Assembly (NCBI GenBank): GCA_016291085.1
Contig: JAEEVW010000003.1
Coordinates: 106,167-170,166 of the forward strand
Length of the DNA: 64,000 bases
Source: Prevotella sp.
GTDB taxonomy: Bacteria > Bacteroidota > Bacteroidia > Bacteroidales > Bacteroidaceae
Direction: 5' to 3'
A model generated the notes under the pieces. That model was not told where the DNA came from and ran no database searches. It worked only from the letters and a program-made list of their open reading frames with translations. The position numbers were made by a program, and so were the translations under genes. Positions 26,481 to 33,755 of this stretch are shown in pieces. Each line of letters opens with the position of its first letter. The first letter of the stretch is position 1.

Positions 26481-26616
26481 GGTTTTTCCTTCATTCTGAT
26501 TGAATCCGAAAGGATTGATGGTGTGAATGCAGGCTTTGACTGTGAGCTTGCTCATGAGGCAAAGGATGCAGACATAGCATCAGAGACAAAGTCTCAAGCA
26601 GAATGAAGGGGTTTTT
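26481..26616 (-). repeat. Structured element E2, inverted relative to E1
   Basis: The outer 11-base perfect stem is CCTTCATTCTG (26488-26498) with CAGAATGAAGG (26599-26609). Inside are AATCC-GAAA-GGATT (26503-26516), CTTTG/CAAAG (26534-26538 and 26560-26564) enclosing TGAGC-TT-GCTCA (26543-26554), GATGC/GCATC (26565-26581) and GAGAC-AAA-GTCTC (26583-26595). Read on the minus strand its ends and two of its hairpins align with E1. Confidence 0.75.
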
Positions 26617-26654
26617 CTGGTTTTTGTCTTTTTTTGGAGTGCGGTAGCAAATTT

Positions 26655-26682
26655 TTCACTATTCACTTTTCACTTTTCACTT
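26655..26682 (-). repeat. Heptamer array TTCACTT
   Basis: Four units (TTCACTA, TTCACTT, TTCACTT, TTCACTT) lie downstream of the HU-like gene stop, before the structured elements. Confidence 0.8.
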
Positions 26683-26718
26683 TAAAAGGTGTTGGCCCGA
26701 AGGCCAAACCTTTTTAAA

Positions 26719-27645
26719 CTACGCTCCCTCAAATCCGCTCGGATCATCGCCACCGCTGGTGTTCTTGACGAACTGCTTGGTGGTCACCTCACTCGACTGG
26801 CCGTCCTTGATGGCGATGGCCTTCAGAGTCACCGACGAGCTCACGGTGATAGCCTCAGTGTACAGCGTGCTGCTGGCCGTAGGCGTCGAACCGTCTGAGG
26901 TGTAGCGAATCTCAGCGCCGTCAGGACCCGACATCGTCACCTGAGTCGACGTGGTGAATGCTGCCTCACCGCCAATGGTCGGAGCTGCTACGCCGCTCGT
27001 GATCGAACCCGTGCCACTACCGCTACCGCTTCCTTCGCCGCTGCCGGAACTAGAGCCTGACCCACTGCCTGAACCTGAGCCGCTACCGGAACCTGAGCCG
27101 CCTCCGTCGCCGCTGACCACGGTTCCGGGATTACGGAAGTCGTCCAGGGTGGTCAGCATCTGCACCTTCGTGATCTTTCCGTTCACGGTGCGCTTCTCGA
27201 CCTCGACGATGTTCTGCGACTCGGGGGCCACGTTGCGTGCCAGGAACTGCTTGGAAGTCAGGTTGTCCAGCTCGCTGCTGTCGGGGGTGAAGCGCAGGCG
27301 GATGCCCTTGATGATCGACGTGGGGTTGAACGTCTTGTCCTTCATCTGCGCCTCGGTGGCGCCGCCCTTCTCGTTGAGTACCGAGGGGTAGAAGATGCCC
27401 AGTCCGTCGAGCTTCACGCCCACGCCCTGTGCCACCAGCTCGGGCACGCACTCGGAGAGCTTGATCAGCACGGCCATGATGGCGTCGCGACCGACCATAC
27501 AGTTGTGGTCCTTCAGGTGCTGTGCCAGTCCGCGGGTGGAGAGGGTCTTCTGACGGTCCACCTCGGCGTAGTACTTGCCGTTCGACGCCAGCGTGCTCTT
27601 GTTCTTGCGATAGTTAATCGACATTGAAATCTTGTTTACTGCCAT
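26719..27645 (-). CDS. HU/IHF-like DNA-binding protein with Ser-Gly linker and chitobiase-type C-terminal domain
   Basis: A 308-residue protein. Residues 1-155 form an HU-like domain of the Bacteroidetes type (YRKNKSTLASNGKYYAEV, then SECVPELVAQGVGVKLDGLGIFYPSV). A linker of alternating Ser and Gly (about 180-215) follows, encoded by repetitive DNA. The C-terminal 75 residues match the CHB_HEX_C chitobiase/hexosaminidase domain (DGAEIRYTSDGSTPTASSTLYTEAITV, shown here by its hallmark YTSDGSTPT). That domain normally occurs in extracellular enzymes, so its fusion to a nucleoid-type protein is odd. The gene heads a leftward cassette with the smalltalk and amidase genes, separated from them by 560 structured bases. 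Confidence 0.88.
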   Translation of the reverse strand: MAVNKISMSINYRKNKSTLASNGKYYAEVDRQKTLSTRGLAQHLKDHNCMVGRDAIMAVLIKLSECVPELVAQGVGVKLDGLGIFYPSVLNEKGGATEAQMKDKTFNPTSIIKGIRLRFTPDSSELDNLTSKQFLARNVAPESQNIVEVEKRTVNGKITKVQMLTTLDDFRNPGTVVSGDGGGSGSGSGSGSGSGSGSSSGSGEGSGSGSGTGSITSGVAAPTIGGEAAFTTSTQVTMSGPDGAEIRYTSDGSTPTASSTLYTEAITVSSSVTLKAIAIKDGQSSEVTTKQFVKNTSGGDDPSGFEGA

Positions 27646-27702
27646 AGTTTTTTTACTTGTTTTTTAGTTAGACATAGGATTTTTGTTTTCTCTTTCTTGT
27701 CG

Positions 27703-27800
27703 CTCGCCTGCTGTCGTGTCGGCGGCTCGCCTGTCGTCTGCTCCGAGTTCGTGGCCTTTGAGCTCCGAGCGCGCGCCTCACGAGGTCCGAGCGCGTCAGC
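27703..27800 (-). promoter_or_regulatory. GC-rich, repeat-containing 5' leader of the HU-like gene
   Basis: Between promoter and start codon (about 170 bases) lies a GC-rich tract unlike its AT-rich flanks. It has near-duplicate segments (GCTCGCCTG followed by C or T and TGTCG, twice; CCGAGCGCG twice). The tract could fold or bind protein; no known riboswitch was recognised. Confidence 0.4.
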
Positions 27801-27815
27801 TTTTGATTGATACTG

Positions 27816-27846
27816 CGAAGGTACAACATTTTTGCGGTATTTCCAA
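27816..27846 (-). promoter_or_regulatory. Promoter of the HU-like gene
   Basis: On the minus strand TTG, a 20-base spacer and TACCTTCG (27823-27816); one base of the -7 element differs from TAnnTTTG. Confidence 0.55.
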
Positions 27847-27978
27847 ATTATTCGCGTTTTTGGGCGACAAAACGCCGTTTTCGTGTTGAAAATCGGCCAA
27901 GTCGATTTTTGATGGCAACTTTTTAAAGTTAACAGTTCTCTCTTTGAGAGTGTGGCGTTGCGAGGATAGTTATATCAA

Positions 27979-28133
27979 ATATCAGATATCAGTTTTCTCA
28001 TGAGCAGATTACCCGCGAAACGAATAATCTTTACAAAATATTTTTACTAAATATATAATATACATATTATATATATTAGTAACATTCAAATTCACTCATT
28101 ACACTCTCACTCAAATAAACTGATATCTGATAT
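27979..28133. repeat. 155-bp element bounded by 17-bp perfect inverted repeats
   Basis: The arms are 27979-27995 (ATATCAGATATCAGTTT) and 28117-28133, its exact reverse complement. The interior is very AT-rich and centres on a near-palindrome (28047-28079, ACTAA...TTAGT edges with TATATA runs). No coding potential is seen. It could be a MITE-like insertion, a protein-binding site or a replication/recombination site. Confidence 0.8.
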
Positions 28134-28151
28134 CATCAGCAAAGACCAAGC

Positions 28152-28176
28152 GAAAATCGCAGGAAGGTCGATTTTC
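28152..28176 (-). terminator. Hairpin downstream of the DUF5686 gene
   Basis: GAAAATCG (28152-28159) pairs with CGATTTTC (28169-28176). On the minus strand it lies about 20 bases after the DUF5686 stop, a suitable place for a terminator, although no clear T tract follows. Confidence 0.5.
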
Positions 28177-28197
28177 TAAGAACGTAACAGGTCGCCG

Positions 28198-30717
28198 TCA
28201 GAACATCATGGTGAAGCCGAGGCGGATGCTGTTTTTGGCTCCGTAGGTGGCGGGGTTGTAGTTCATGCGGCGGACATACTCAATCTGGAAGAAGCGGAGG
28301 ATGCCGCGGACACCAGCGGAGATTTCCCAGTAGGGCACACGGGGATTCATGATGTGGGAGTCTTCAGGGAACGCCATGAGCACGTTGCTGCCGGCATTCT
28401 GAGTGAGGAAGGGGTTGTTCTTGTCGGACAGTGCGCCCCACAGCATCTTGACACCGATGTATTCGCGCAGACGGGCCTTCTGGATGAGGGGGATGCGGTT
28501 GAGGATCTTGCCCTGCATGTCCCAGTTGAGGTCGACGCTCCAGAAGCGGTCGTTGAGGAACTCCATGTTGGCAATCTGGTTGAACATCTGCTTGCGGCTG
28601 ATGTAGGAGAGGTTGGCAGCGGGCATACAGAGCAGCGGGAAGGGCACCTGGCTCCACTGTACGCCGGCCTTTGTCAAGAGGTCGATGCGTCCCCAGCTGT
28701 TGAGCCAGAAGCGCTTGAAGATGCTGGCCTCGGTATAGTGATAGTGGTAGTCGCCGCCGAGGAAATTCTGGATGCCCATGGTGTGGCTGAGGGTGAGGAT
28801 GGGTGCCTCGCGATTGACCTTCAGACGGCGTATCTTGGAATTGGCATAGAGGGCGCCGGGGCTGTACTCGATTTCGGCCTTCAGCTCGGTGGTGCGGAAG
28901 CCATCAAACTGCATGTTGCCGGCGGCTTCGTTGCGCTCGGCCTTCAGGCTGAGCAGGGTGCGCAGTCCCCAGCGCTGCTCGTACTCGAAGGAGAGCTGCT
29001 GGCGGTTATAGTACATCATCTTGTCGACCTTCATCCAACGGAACGCGGTGAACATGTTATCCTTGTCGGAAGACAGGAACTTGTCGGAGGGCGACATGAC
29101 GTCGTAGGTGGACTGGAACGTCAGGTTGCGCTTGGGAAACTCCTCGGGCAGGTATTTCTTACGGTTCAGCGACCAGGTGGCCTGTGCGTTGTAATACCAG
29201 TTCTTGCTCTTCCAGCCCCGGGCCACGAAGCCCTTCAGGAACAGGTGTGGCGAGAGGTTGGCGGTGGTCTGTGCGCCAAGACGGGTGCGCAGGCCATCGA
29301 TGAAGTTGGAGCTGATCATGGAGGTGATGGGTCCGATGTCGAGCTTGCTGTGTTCGCTGGTCTCGATGAAATTCTCGCTGAGAATCTTCAGTCCCATGAG
29401 GATATAGCCGAAGCCGCCCATGGTCTTCATGCCTTTCAGGAAGTCGCCCATCTTCGCCTCGCTGGCCGTCAGCGGCACCTGGCGCTGTTGCGCCCAGTAG
29501 GCATCGTCCTGTCGTTCAGCATCGGGGTCGACGATGGTCTTGTCGAGGCCCTTGAAGAGCTTGTCTGGAATCTCGGAGAACTGATAGTCCGTCAGTCGCG
29601 TCGTTCGGATGGCTACGCCCTTCTGGATGAAGTCGAAGAGGACGAGTTCGACAACCATATCGTCGACGGACAACACCCATTCGCCCGTGGGCAGCTGGGT
29701 GAACTCCTGGATGATTTTCATGTCCTCGACGAAGTTGACGTCGGTGCGGTTGGGCAGGATGATCTCGCAGCGCTTGACCTGATAGCTGGAGTCCTTCAGG
29801 ATGTAGAGGTCGCCGCGGAATCCGAAGTCCTGCTGGTTGTTGGGCAGGAAATGGACGTGGATGCACGAGTCGCGCCCTACGGCCAGGGTGTCCTCGATAT
29901 AGTAGCGGTAGAAGGAGATGGCACCGTCGCCAATGGGCGATGTAAAGGGATGCTGCAGCACGCGTACCTGGTTGTCGTAGATGTTGACATCGGTGAAGAC
30001 GTCCTTCGAGGCGGTGTTGATGATGTCACCGGTCTGGAAGAAGTTGGTGATACCCACGGAGCGCTGACCAGTGATGATGTCTTTCTCGTCGTGCGGACTG
30101 CGACGGTAGATTTTCTGCGTCACCGTCTCGTCGATGCTGGCAGGAAGAATGAGCTTTCCCGTCTGCTGGCACTTCTCGACCTGATCGGTCAGCCAGGGGA
30201 ACTTCTTGAACTTCGGATTGGTGAGCATGTCGGGCTTGACGTCGTTGAGCGCCAAGGTGAGCTTCTGATATTTCGTGTACTGATAGTAGTCGCGGTTGTT
30301 CAGATTGGTCTTGCGCTTGTTGGCAATGACCTTGCGCATGAGTTCCACCGCGGGGTTGCCCTTACGGCGATAGCGCCCACGCTTGGCACGGACGGTGACC
30401 TCGTTGAGCGTCTTCATGTCGGGCTTGAGGGCCACCAGCAGGCGATGGCTGTTGGGACCGATGCTGACGCTGCGCGTCTTATAGCCCACGCCGCTGAACG
30501 TCAGTTTCCAGCCGACGTGCTTGGGTATGGAGAAATAGCCGCGATGGTCGGCCATGGTGGTGATTTTCTGACCTTTATACTGCACGGTGATAAACCCGAT
30601 GCTATCGCCAGCCTGGTCGTCGATGACATATCCGGTAATCATTTCCTGAGCGTGTGTGGGTAACGAGAAAGCCATTACCAGCAACAGCATGAGGAACTTA
30701 CATGTGCGTGTGAACAT
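28198..30717 (-). CDS. DUF5686 / CarboxypepD_reg-like outer-membrane protein
   Basis: An 839-residue protein starting at MFTRTCKFLMLLLVMAFS (30717) with a signal peptide ending THAQ; an in-frame ATG 17 codons upstream overlaps the kinase gene and would place a polar stretch before the signal. Residues about 25-105 form a carboxypeptidase-regulatory-like beta sandwich (ITGYVIDDQAGDSIGFITVQY). The rest fits the DUF5686 family, in which the C-terminal half is a beta-barrel-like region ending in aromatic strands (RLGFTMMF). These are TonB-independent-looking outer-membrane proteins common in Bacteroidetes, with unknown role. It lies 31 bases downstream of the kinase gene and is probably in its operon. 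Confidence 0.88.
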   Translation of the reverse strand: MFTRTCKFLMLLLVMAFSLPTHAQEMITGYVIDDQAGDSIGFITVQYKGQKITTMADHRGYFSIPKHVGWKLTFSGVGYKTRSVSIGPNSHRLLVALKPDMKTLNEVTVRAKRGRYRRKGNPAVELMRKVIANKRKTNLNNRDYYQYTKYQKLTLALNDVKPDMLTNPKFKKFPWLTDQVEKCQQTGKLILPASIDETVTQKIYRRSPHDEKDIITGQRSVGITNFFQTGDIINTASKDVFTDVNIYDNQVRVLQHPFTSPIGDGAISFYRYYIEDTLAVGRDSCIHVHFLPNNQQDFGFRGDLYILKDSSYQVKRCEIILPNRTDVNFVEDMKIIQEFTQLPTGEWVLSVDDMVVELVLFDFIQKGVAIRTTRLTDYQFSEIPDKLFKGLDKTIVDPDAERQDDAYWAQQRQVPLTASEAKMGDFLKGMKTMGGFGYILMGLKILSENFIETSEHSKLDIGPITSMISSNFIDGLRTRLGAQTTANLSPHLFLKGFVARGWKSKNWYYNAQATWSLNRKKYLPEEFPKRNLTFQSTYDVMSPSDKFLSSDKDNMFTAFRWMKVDKMMYYNRQQLSFEYEQRWGLRTLLSLKAERNEAAGNMQFDGFRTTELKAEIEYSPGALYANSKIRRLKVNREAPILTLSHTMGIQNFLGGDYHYHYTEASIFKRFWLNSWGRIDLLTKAGVQWSQVPFPLLCMPAANLSYISRKQMFNQIANMEFLNDRFWSVDLNWDMQGKILNRIPLIQKARLREYIGVKMLWGALSDKNNPFLTQNAGSNVLMAFPEDSHIMNPRVPYWEISAGVRGILRFFQIEYVRRMNYNPATYGAKNSIRLGFTMMF

Positions 30718-30748
30718 TATTAGAAAGCTTTTGTCCTGCGGGACTCTA

Positions 30749-32032
30749 TTAACGTGATGCATAAACAACTGATTCTTTGCTCAGCTCCACCCAGAAGATG
30801 GAACCCTTACCGTATTCCGACTCCACGCCGACGCTGCCGCCCAGGGTAGAGGCCATGCTGCGACAGATGCTGAGACCCAGTCCGGTGCCGTGAACGAATT
30901 CGTCGACCTTGGCGAACCGGTCGAAGAGCTGGTCGTTACACTTATCGGCGGGAATGCCCTTTCCGGTGTCGCGAACCCAGATGCGAACGGTGTCGTCCAA
31001 CTCGCTGACACCCACCGTCACCACGCCATCGGTGGTGAACTTGAGGGCATTGGAGAGGTATTGGTTCAGTATCTCGCGCATACGGTCACGGTCGGTGTAT
31101 AATGTCGGGAGCTGACCGCCATCGGCCATCTCCAGGCGTACGTGGACTTCCTTCGCTGCAGCGTCGTACTTGTCGAACAGTTCGTCGACGACTTCCTTCA
31201 GTTCAAAATTCCGCTTGGTGATATCGCCACCGCCTCGAGCCTCGAGTTTCGACATATTGACAACATCGTCGAACAGCGTCAGCAACTGCGTGTTGTTCTT
31301 CTGAATGAGGGATACCAGATGCTGGCGTTCATCCTCGCTTTCAGCCATACCAAGCACCTCGCTGAAGCCCACGATGGCATTCAACGGCGTACGGATTTCG
31401 TGACTGATATTGGTCAGGAAGGCCGACTTCAGACGGTCGCTCTCCTCAGCGTGGAAGAGGGCTTCCTTCAATGCGGTCTCTGTCTCCTTCTGCTGGTCAA
31501 TACGCATGGTGGTCCCCACAACGGTCTCCGGATGTCCGTTCAGGTCGCGCGACTCGATGGTAAAGTAGCTCTCGCTCCAGTAAGGCTTCGAGCTATGGCT
31601 GCCTATCATCTGATATTGAATGTGGAACTGTTCGACCACACCTGCCAGCAAGTCGTCCCAGCCTTCTTTGAAGGTCTGCCGGTATTGAGGAAGCATGTGA
31701 CTGAAGACATCCTCGAGTGTTCCGCCTGGCGGCAGAAACAAGAGGTCGCCAGCATCGCGATAGTCGCTGTCGAAAGTGACAACAAGGGTCTTCACGTTGA
31801 CACGCCACACGCAGAGGCGCATGGTTTTCAGCACCAACTCGTGTTCCACGGAGAGTGTCTTCACCTGGTCCAGCTCATCGAGTTCGGCCTTCAGTTGTCG
31901 TGACTGACGATACTGTCGGTATAACACAACAATCAATAACATCAGCACGGGAATGCCGACAATCCATGCGAGAACATCGAGTTGGAACAACGATTCAATC
32001 GCAAAAAGCACAGTCACCAAGGTTACGGTCAT
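30749..32032 (-). CDS. PAS-containing sensor histidine kinase
   Basis: A 427-residue kinase. Two N-terminal membrane helices (MTVTLVTVLFAIESLF and VLAWIVGIPVLMLLIVVLY) anchor it with almost no periplasmic loop. A PAS-like domain (about 70-180) precedes HisKA with SHEIRTPLN (phosphorylatable His) and a HATPase domain with N box NQYLSNALKF, G1 DTGKGIP, F box FDRFAKV and G2 GTGLGLSI. All catalytic boxes are intact. The ATG at 32032 is chosen; a TTG nine codons upstream overlaps the -7 element. No response regulator is adjacent, so it is an orphan here. It precedes the DUF5686 gene. Confidence 0.93.
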   Translation of the reverse strand: MTVTLVTVLFAIESLFQLDVLAWIVGIPVLMLLIVVLYRQYRQSRQLKAELDELDQVKTLSVEHELVLKTMRLCVWRVNVKTLVVTFDSDYRDAGDLLFLPPGGTLEDVFSHMLPQYRQTFKEGWDDLLAGVVEQFHIQYQMIGSHSSKPYWSESYFTIESRDLNGHPETVVGTTMRIDQQKETETALKEALFHAEESDRLKSAFLTNISHEIRTPLNAIVGFSEVLGMAESEDERQHLVSLIQKNNTQLLTLFDDVVNMSKLEARGGGDITKRNFELKEVVDELFDKYDAAAKEVHVRLEMADGGQLPTLYTDRDRMREILNQYLSNALKFTTDGVVTVGVSELDDTVRIWVRDTGKGIPADKCNDQLFDRFAKVDEFVHGTGLGLSICRSMASTLGGSVGVESEYGKGSIFWVELSKESVVYASR

Positions 32033-32056
32033 CGCTGTAATCTTTAAATTATTGGG

Positions 32057-32064
32057 CAAAATTA
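32057..32064 (-). promoter_or_regulatory. -7 element TAATTTTG for the kinase operon
   Basis: Minus-strand TAATTTTG 25 bases upstream of the kinase ATG. It overlaps the alternative TTG start, which argues against that start. Confidence 0.5.
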
Positions 32065-32169
32065 CATAAAATTTCTGAATAATGCAGCAAAAATTAAATA
32101 TTATTTGTAACTTTTCGCAAGCGAGAAGTTACTTTCATTCGAAAATGAAAAGAAAAATCCGTTTTTCTT

Positions 32170-32199
32170 TTGCATTTTGCTCACTTATTCGTAACTTTG
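32170..32199 (+). promoter_or_regulatory. rlmL-operon promoter, extended type
   Basis: TTG (32170-32172), 19 bases and TAACTTTG (32192-32199). The spacer contains TTGCTCACTTATTCG, shared almost exactly with promoters at 40019, 55353, 63737 and, on the minus strand, 55303. Confidence 0.8.
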
Positions 32200-32222
32200 C
32201 ACCATATTTTTATAAAGACATC

Positions 32223-33755
32223 ATGACACAGACATTTGAAATGATCGCCAAGACCTTCATGGGACTGGAACCTGTCTTGGCGAACGAACTGACGCAGTTG
32301 GGCGCTGAGAATGTAACGATAGGACGCAGAATGGTGTCCTTCACGGGCGATAAGGAGATGATGTATCGCGCTAATTTCCAACTGCATACGGCCATCCGTA
32401 TTTTGAAACCCATCAAGCATTTTAAAGCCCTGTCGGCAGACGACGTCTACGAAGGCGTGAAGGACGTCGACTGGACACAATATCTGGCACTGGACAAGAC
32501 TTTTGCCGTCGACTCGGTGGTATTCTCGGAAGAGTTCCGCCACTCGAAATTCGTGGCTTACAAGGTAAAGGACGCCATTGTCGACCAATTCCGCGAGAAG
32601 ACGGGCAACCGTCCGAATATCAGCGTCAGCAATCCTGACATGCGCCTGCACATCCACATTGCCGATGTGGCACCGGGACAGAGCGAATGCACGCTATGCC
32701 TTGACTCGAGCGGTGAGTCGCTGCATCGTCGCGGCTACCGTCAGGAGAGTGTGGAGGCTCCGCTGAACGAAGTGCTGGCAGCGGGTATGATTCTGATGAC
32801 GGGCTGGACGGGCGAGACAGACTTCATCGACCCCATGTGCGGCAGTGGCACCCTGCTCATCGAGGCAGCACTCATTGCCCGTAATATGGCTCCGGGCCTG
32901 TTCCGCAAGGAGTTTGCCTTCGAGAAGTGGCCTGATTTCGACGCCGACCTGTTCGACGAGATATACAACGACGACTCGAAGGAACGCGAGTTCAAGCACC
33001 ACATCTATGGTTACGATGTGGACATCAAGGCTGTCAACACCGCCCGTCTGAATGTGAAAGCCGCTGGTCTGACCAACGACATCACCGTCAGCGAGCAGGA
33101 CTTCAAGGTGTTCACCCAACCCAAGGAGAAGAGTATCCTGGTGACCAATCCGCCCTATGGCGAGCGCATATCGACACCCGATCTGCTGGGAACATACAAG
33201 ATGATTGGCGAGCGGCTGAAGCACGAATTCACAGGTAACGACGCCTGGATTTTGTCGTATCGCGAGGAGTGTTTCGACCAGATCGGTCTGAAGCCCAGCA
33301 TCAAGATACCCTTGTTCAACGGTTCGCTGGAGTGTGAATTCCGCAAATACCAGATGTTCGACGGCAAGATGCGCGACTATCGCGCCGACGGAGGTGTCGT
33401 CAAGACCGACGACGAGAAGCGCCAGATGGCCGAGAAGCACCGTTTCAAGAAGGAACGTGAGTTTAAGAAGCGCCTGACCGAACAGGAGGAGAACGAAGGA
33501 GCCGACATCCGCTCGTTTAAGTTCCACTCGCTGGAGCGCAAGGAGCCCCGCAAGCCCCGTGAGCCCAGAGAAGACAGGGAGTCCAGGGATTTCAGGAACA
33601 CTAGAAACACGAGAGACTCTAGAGATACTAGGAATACTAGAGATACTAGAGACTTCAGAAAAAACAGGCCTCAGAAAGATTTCCGTAATTCGAAGGATTT
33701 TAAGAAGTCCTTCAAGAAGAACAACGACAGACGATTCGACGATGATGAAGATTAA
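32223..33755 (+). CDS. rlmL: THUMP-domain 23S rRNA guanine-N2 methyltransferase (RlmL/RlmKL-like)
   Basis: A 510-residue protein. A THUMP domain (about 40-155) binds RNA; the Rossmann methyltransferase follows with the SAM motif DPMCGSGTLLIEAALIA and catalytic NPPYGER. In E. coli RlmKL the same module methylates G2445 of 23S rRNA; the second RlmK half is absent here. After residue 400 comes a charged tail, and residues 460-477 are six copies of a three-residue unit of TRD type (TRN, TRD, SRD, TRN, TRD, TRD) encoded by a 9-bp ACTAGAGAT-like array. The ATG at 32223 follows the promoter by 24 bases. The stop overlaps the next gene by 14 bases. Confidence 0.93.
   Translation: MTQTFEMIAKTFMGLEPVLANELTQLGAENVTIGRRMVSFTGDKEMMYRANFQLHTAIRILKPIKHFKALSADDVYEGVKDVDWTQYLALDKTFAVDSVVFSEEFRHSKFVAYKVKDAIVDQFREKTGNRPNISVSNPDMRLHIHIADVAPGQSECTLCLDSSGESLHRRGYRQESVEAPLNEVLAAGMILMTGWTGETDFIDPMCGSGTLLIEAALIARNMAPGLFRKEFAFEKWPDFDADLFDEIYNDDSKEREFKHHIYGYDVDIKAVNTARLNVKAAGLTNDITVSEQDFKVFTQPKEKSILVTNPPYGERISTPDLLGTYKMIGERLKHEFTGNDAWILSYREECFDQIGLKPSIKIPLFNGSLECEFRKYQMFDGKMRDYRADGGVVKTDDEKRQMAEKHRFKKEREFKKRLTEQEENEGADIRSFKFHSLERKEPRKPREPREDRESRDFRNTRNTRDSRDTRNTRDTRDFRKNRPQKDFRNSKDFKKSFKKNNDRRFDDDED
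33600..33653 (+). repeat. 9-bp ACTAGAGAT array inside rlmL
   Basis: Six nonamers (ACTAGAAAC, ACGAGAGAC, TCTAGAGAT, ACTAGGAAT, ACTAGAGAT, ACTAGAGAC) in frame with rlmL. Related CTAG nonamers occur at 33763-33798 and 35928-35973. Confidence 0.9.

Larger units (their letters stand above)
26159..26718. other. Non-coding, structure-rich 560-bp gap
   Basis: No credible gene is present; the one frame of 67 codons (26403-26606) crosses stems on both sides and has no family resemblance. The gap holds two homologous inverted elements (26204-26344 and 26481-26616), a separate hairpin at 26441-26467 (CAGAATGAAAG pairing with CTTTCTTCTG around CAAA), a heptamer array (26655-26682) and a short stem TTGGCCCGAAGGCCAA (26691-26706) just downstream of the HU-like gene. 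Confidence 0.75.
27646..28197. other. Non-coding 552-bp region upstream of the HU-like gene
   Basis: Contains, from left to right: a T-rich leader segment; a GC-rich tract with short repeats (27703-27800); a promoter (27816-27846); an AAAATCG-loop-CGATTTT hairpin (27889-27909); a 155-bp inverted-repeat element (27979-28133); and a GAAAATCG/CGATTTTC hairpin (28152-28176) behind the DUF5686 gene. No gene is credible. Confidence 0.7.

Noticed and set aside
26403..26606. A 67-codon plus-strand gene in the structured gap
   Set aside because: It is spread across stems on both sides, has no ribosome-binding context and no family resemblance.
26204..26616. An integron attC pair
   Set aside because: No integrase gene or core sites are visible, and the elements are longer and more branched than attC.
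28354..30663. A 769-codon open frame on the plus strand, antisense to the DUF5686 gene
   Set aside because: It has a composition of alternating hydrophobic and acidic residues with no domain, and arises because GC-rich third positions on the real strand leave no stops. The minus-strand gene has a clear signal peptide and domains.
32035..32059. TTG start for the histidine kinase nine codons upstream of the chosen ATG
   Set aside because: The TTG overlaps the -7 promoter element, so it would lie before the transcript start.
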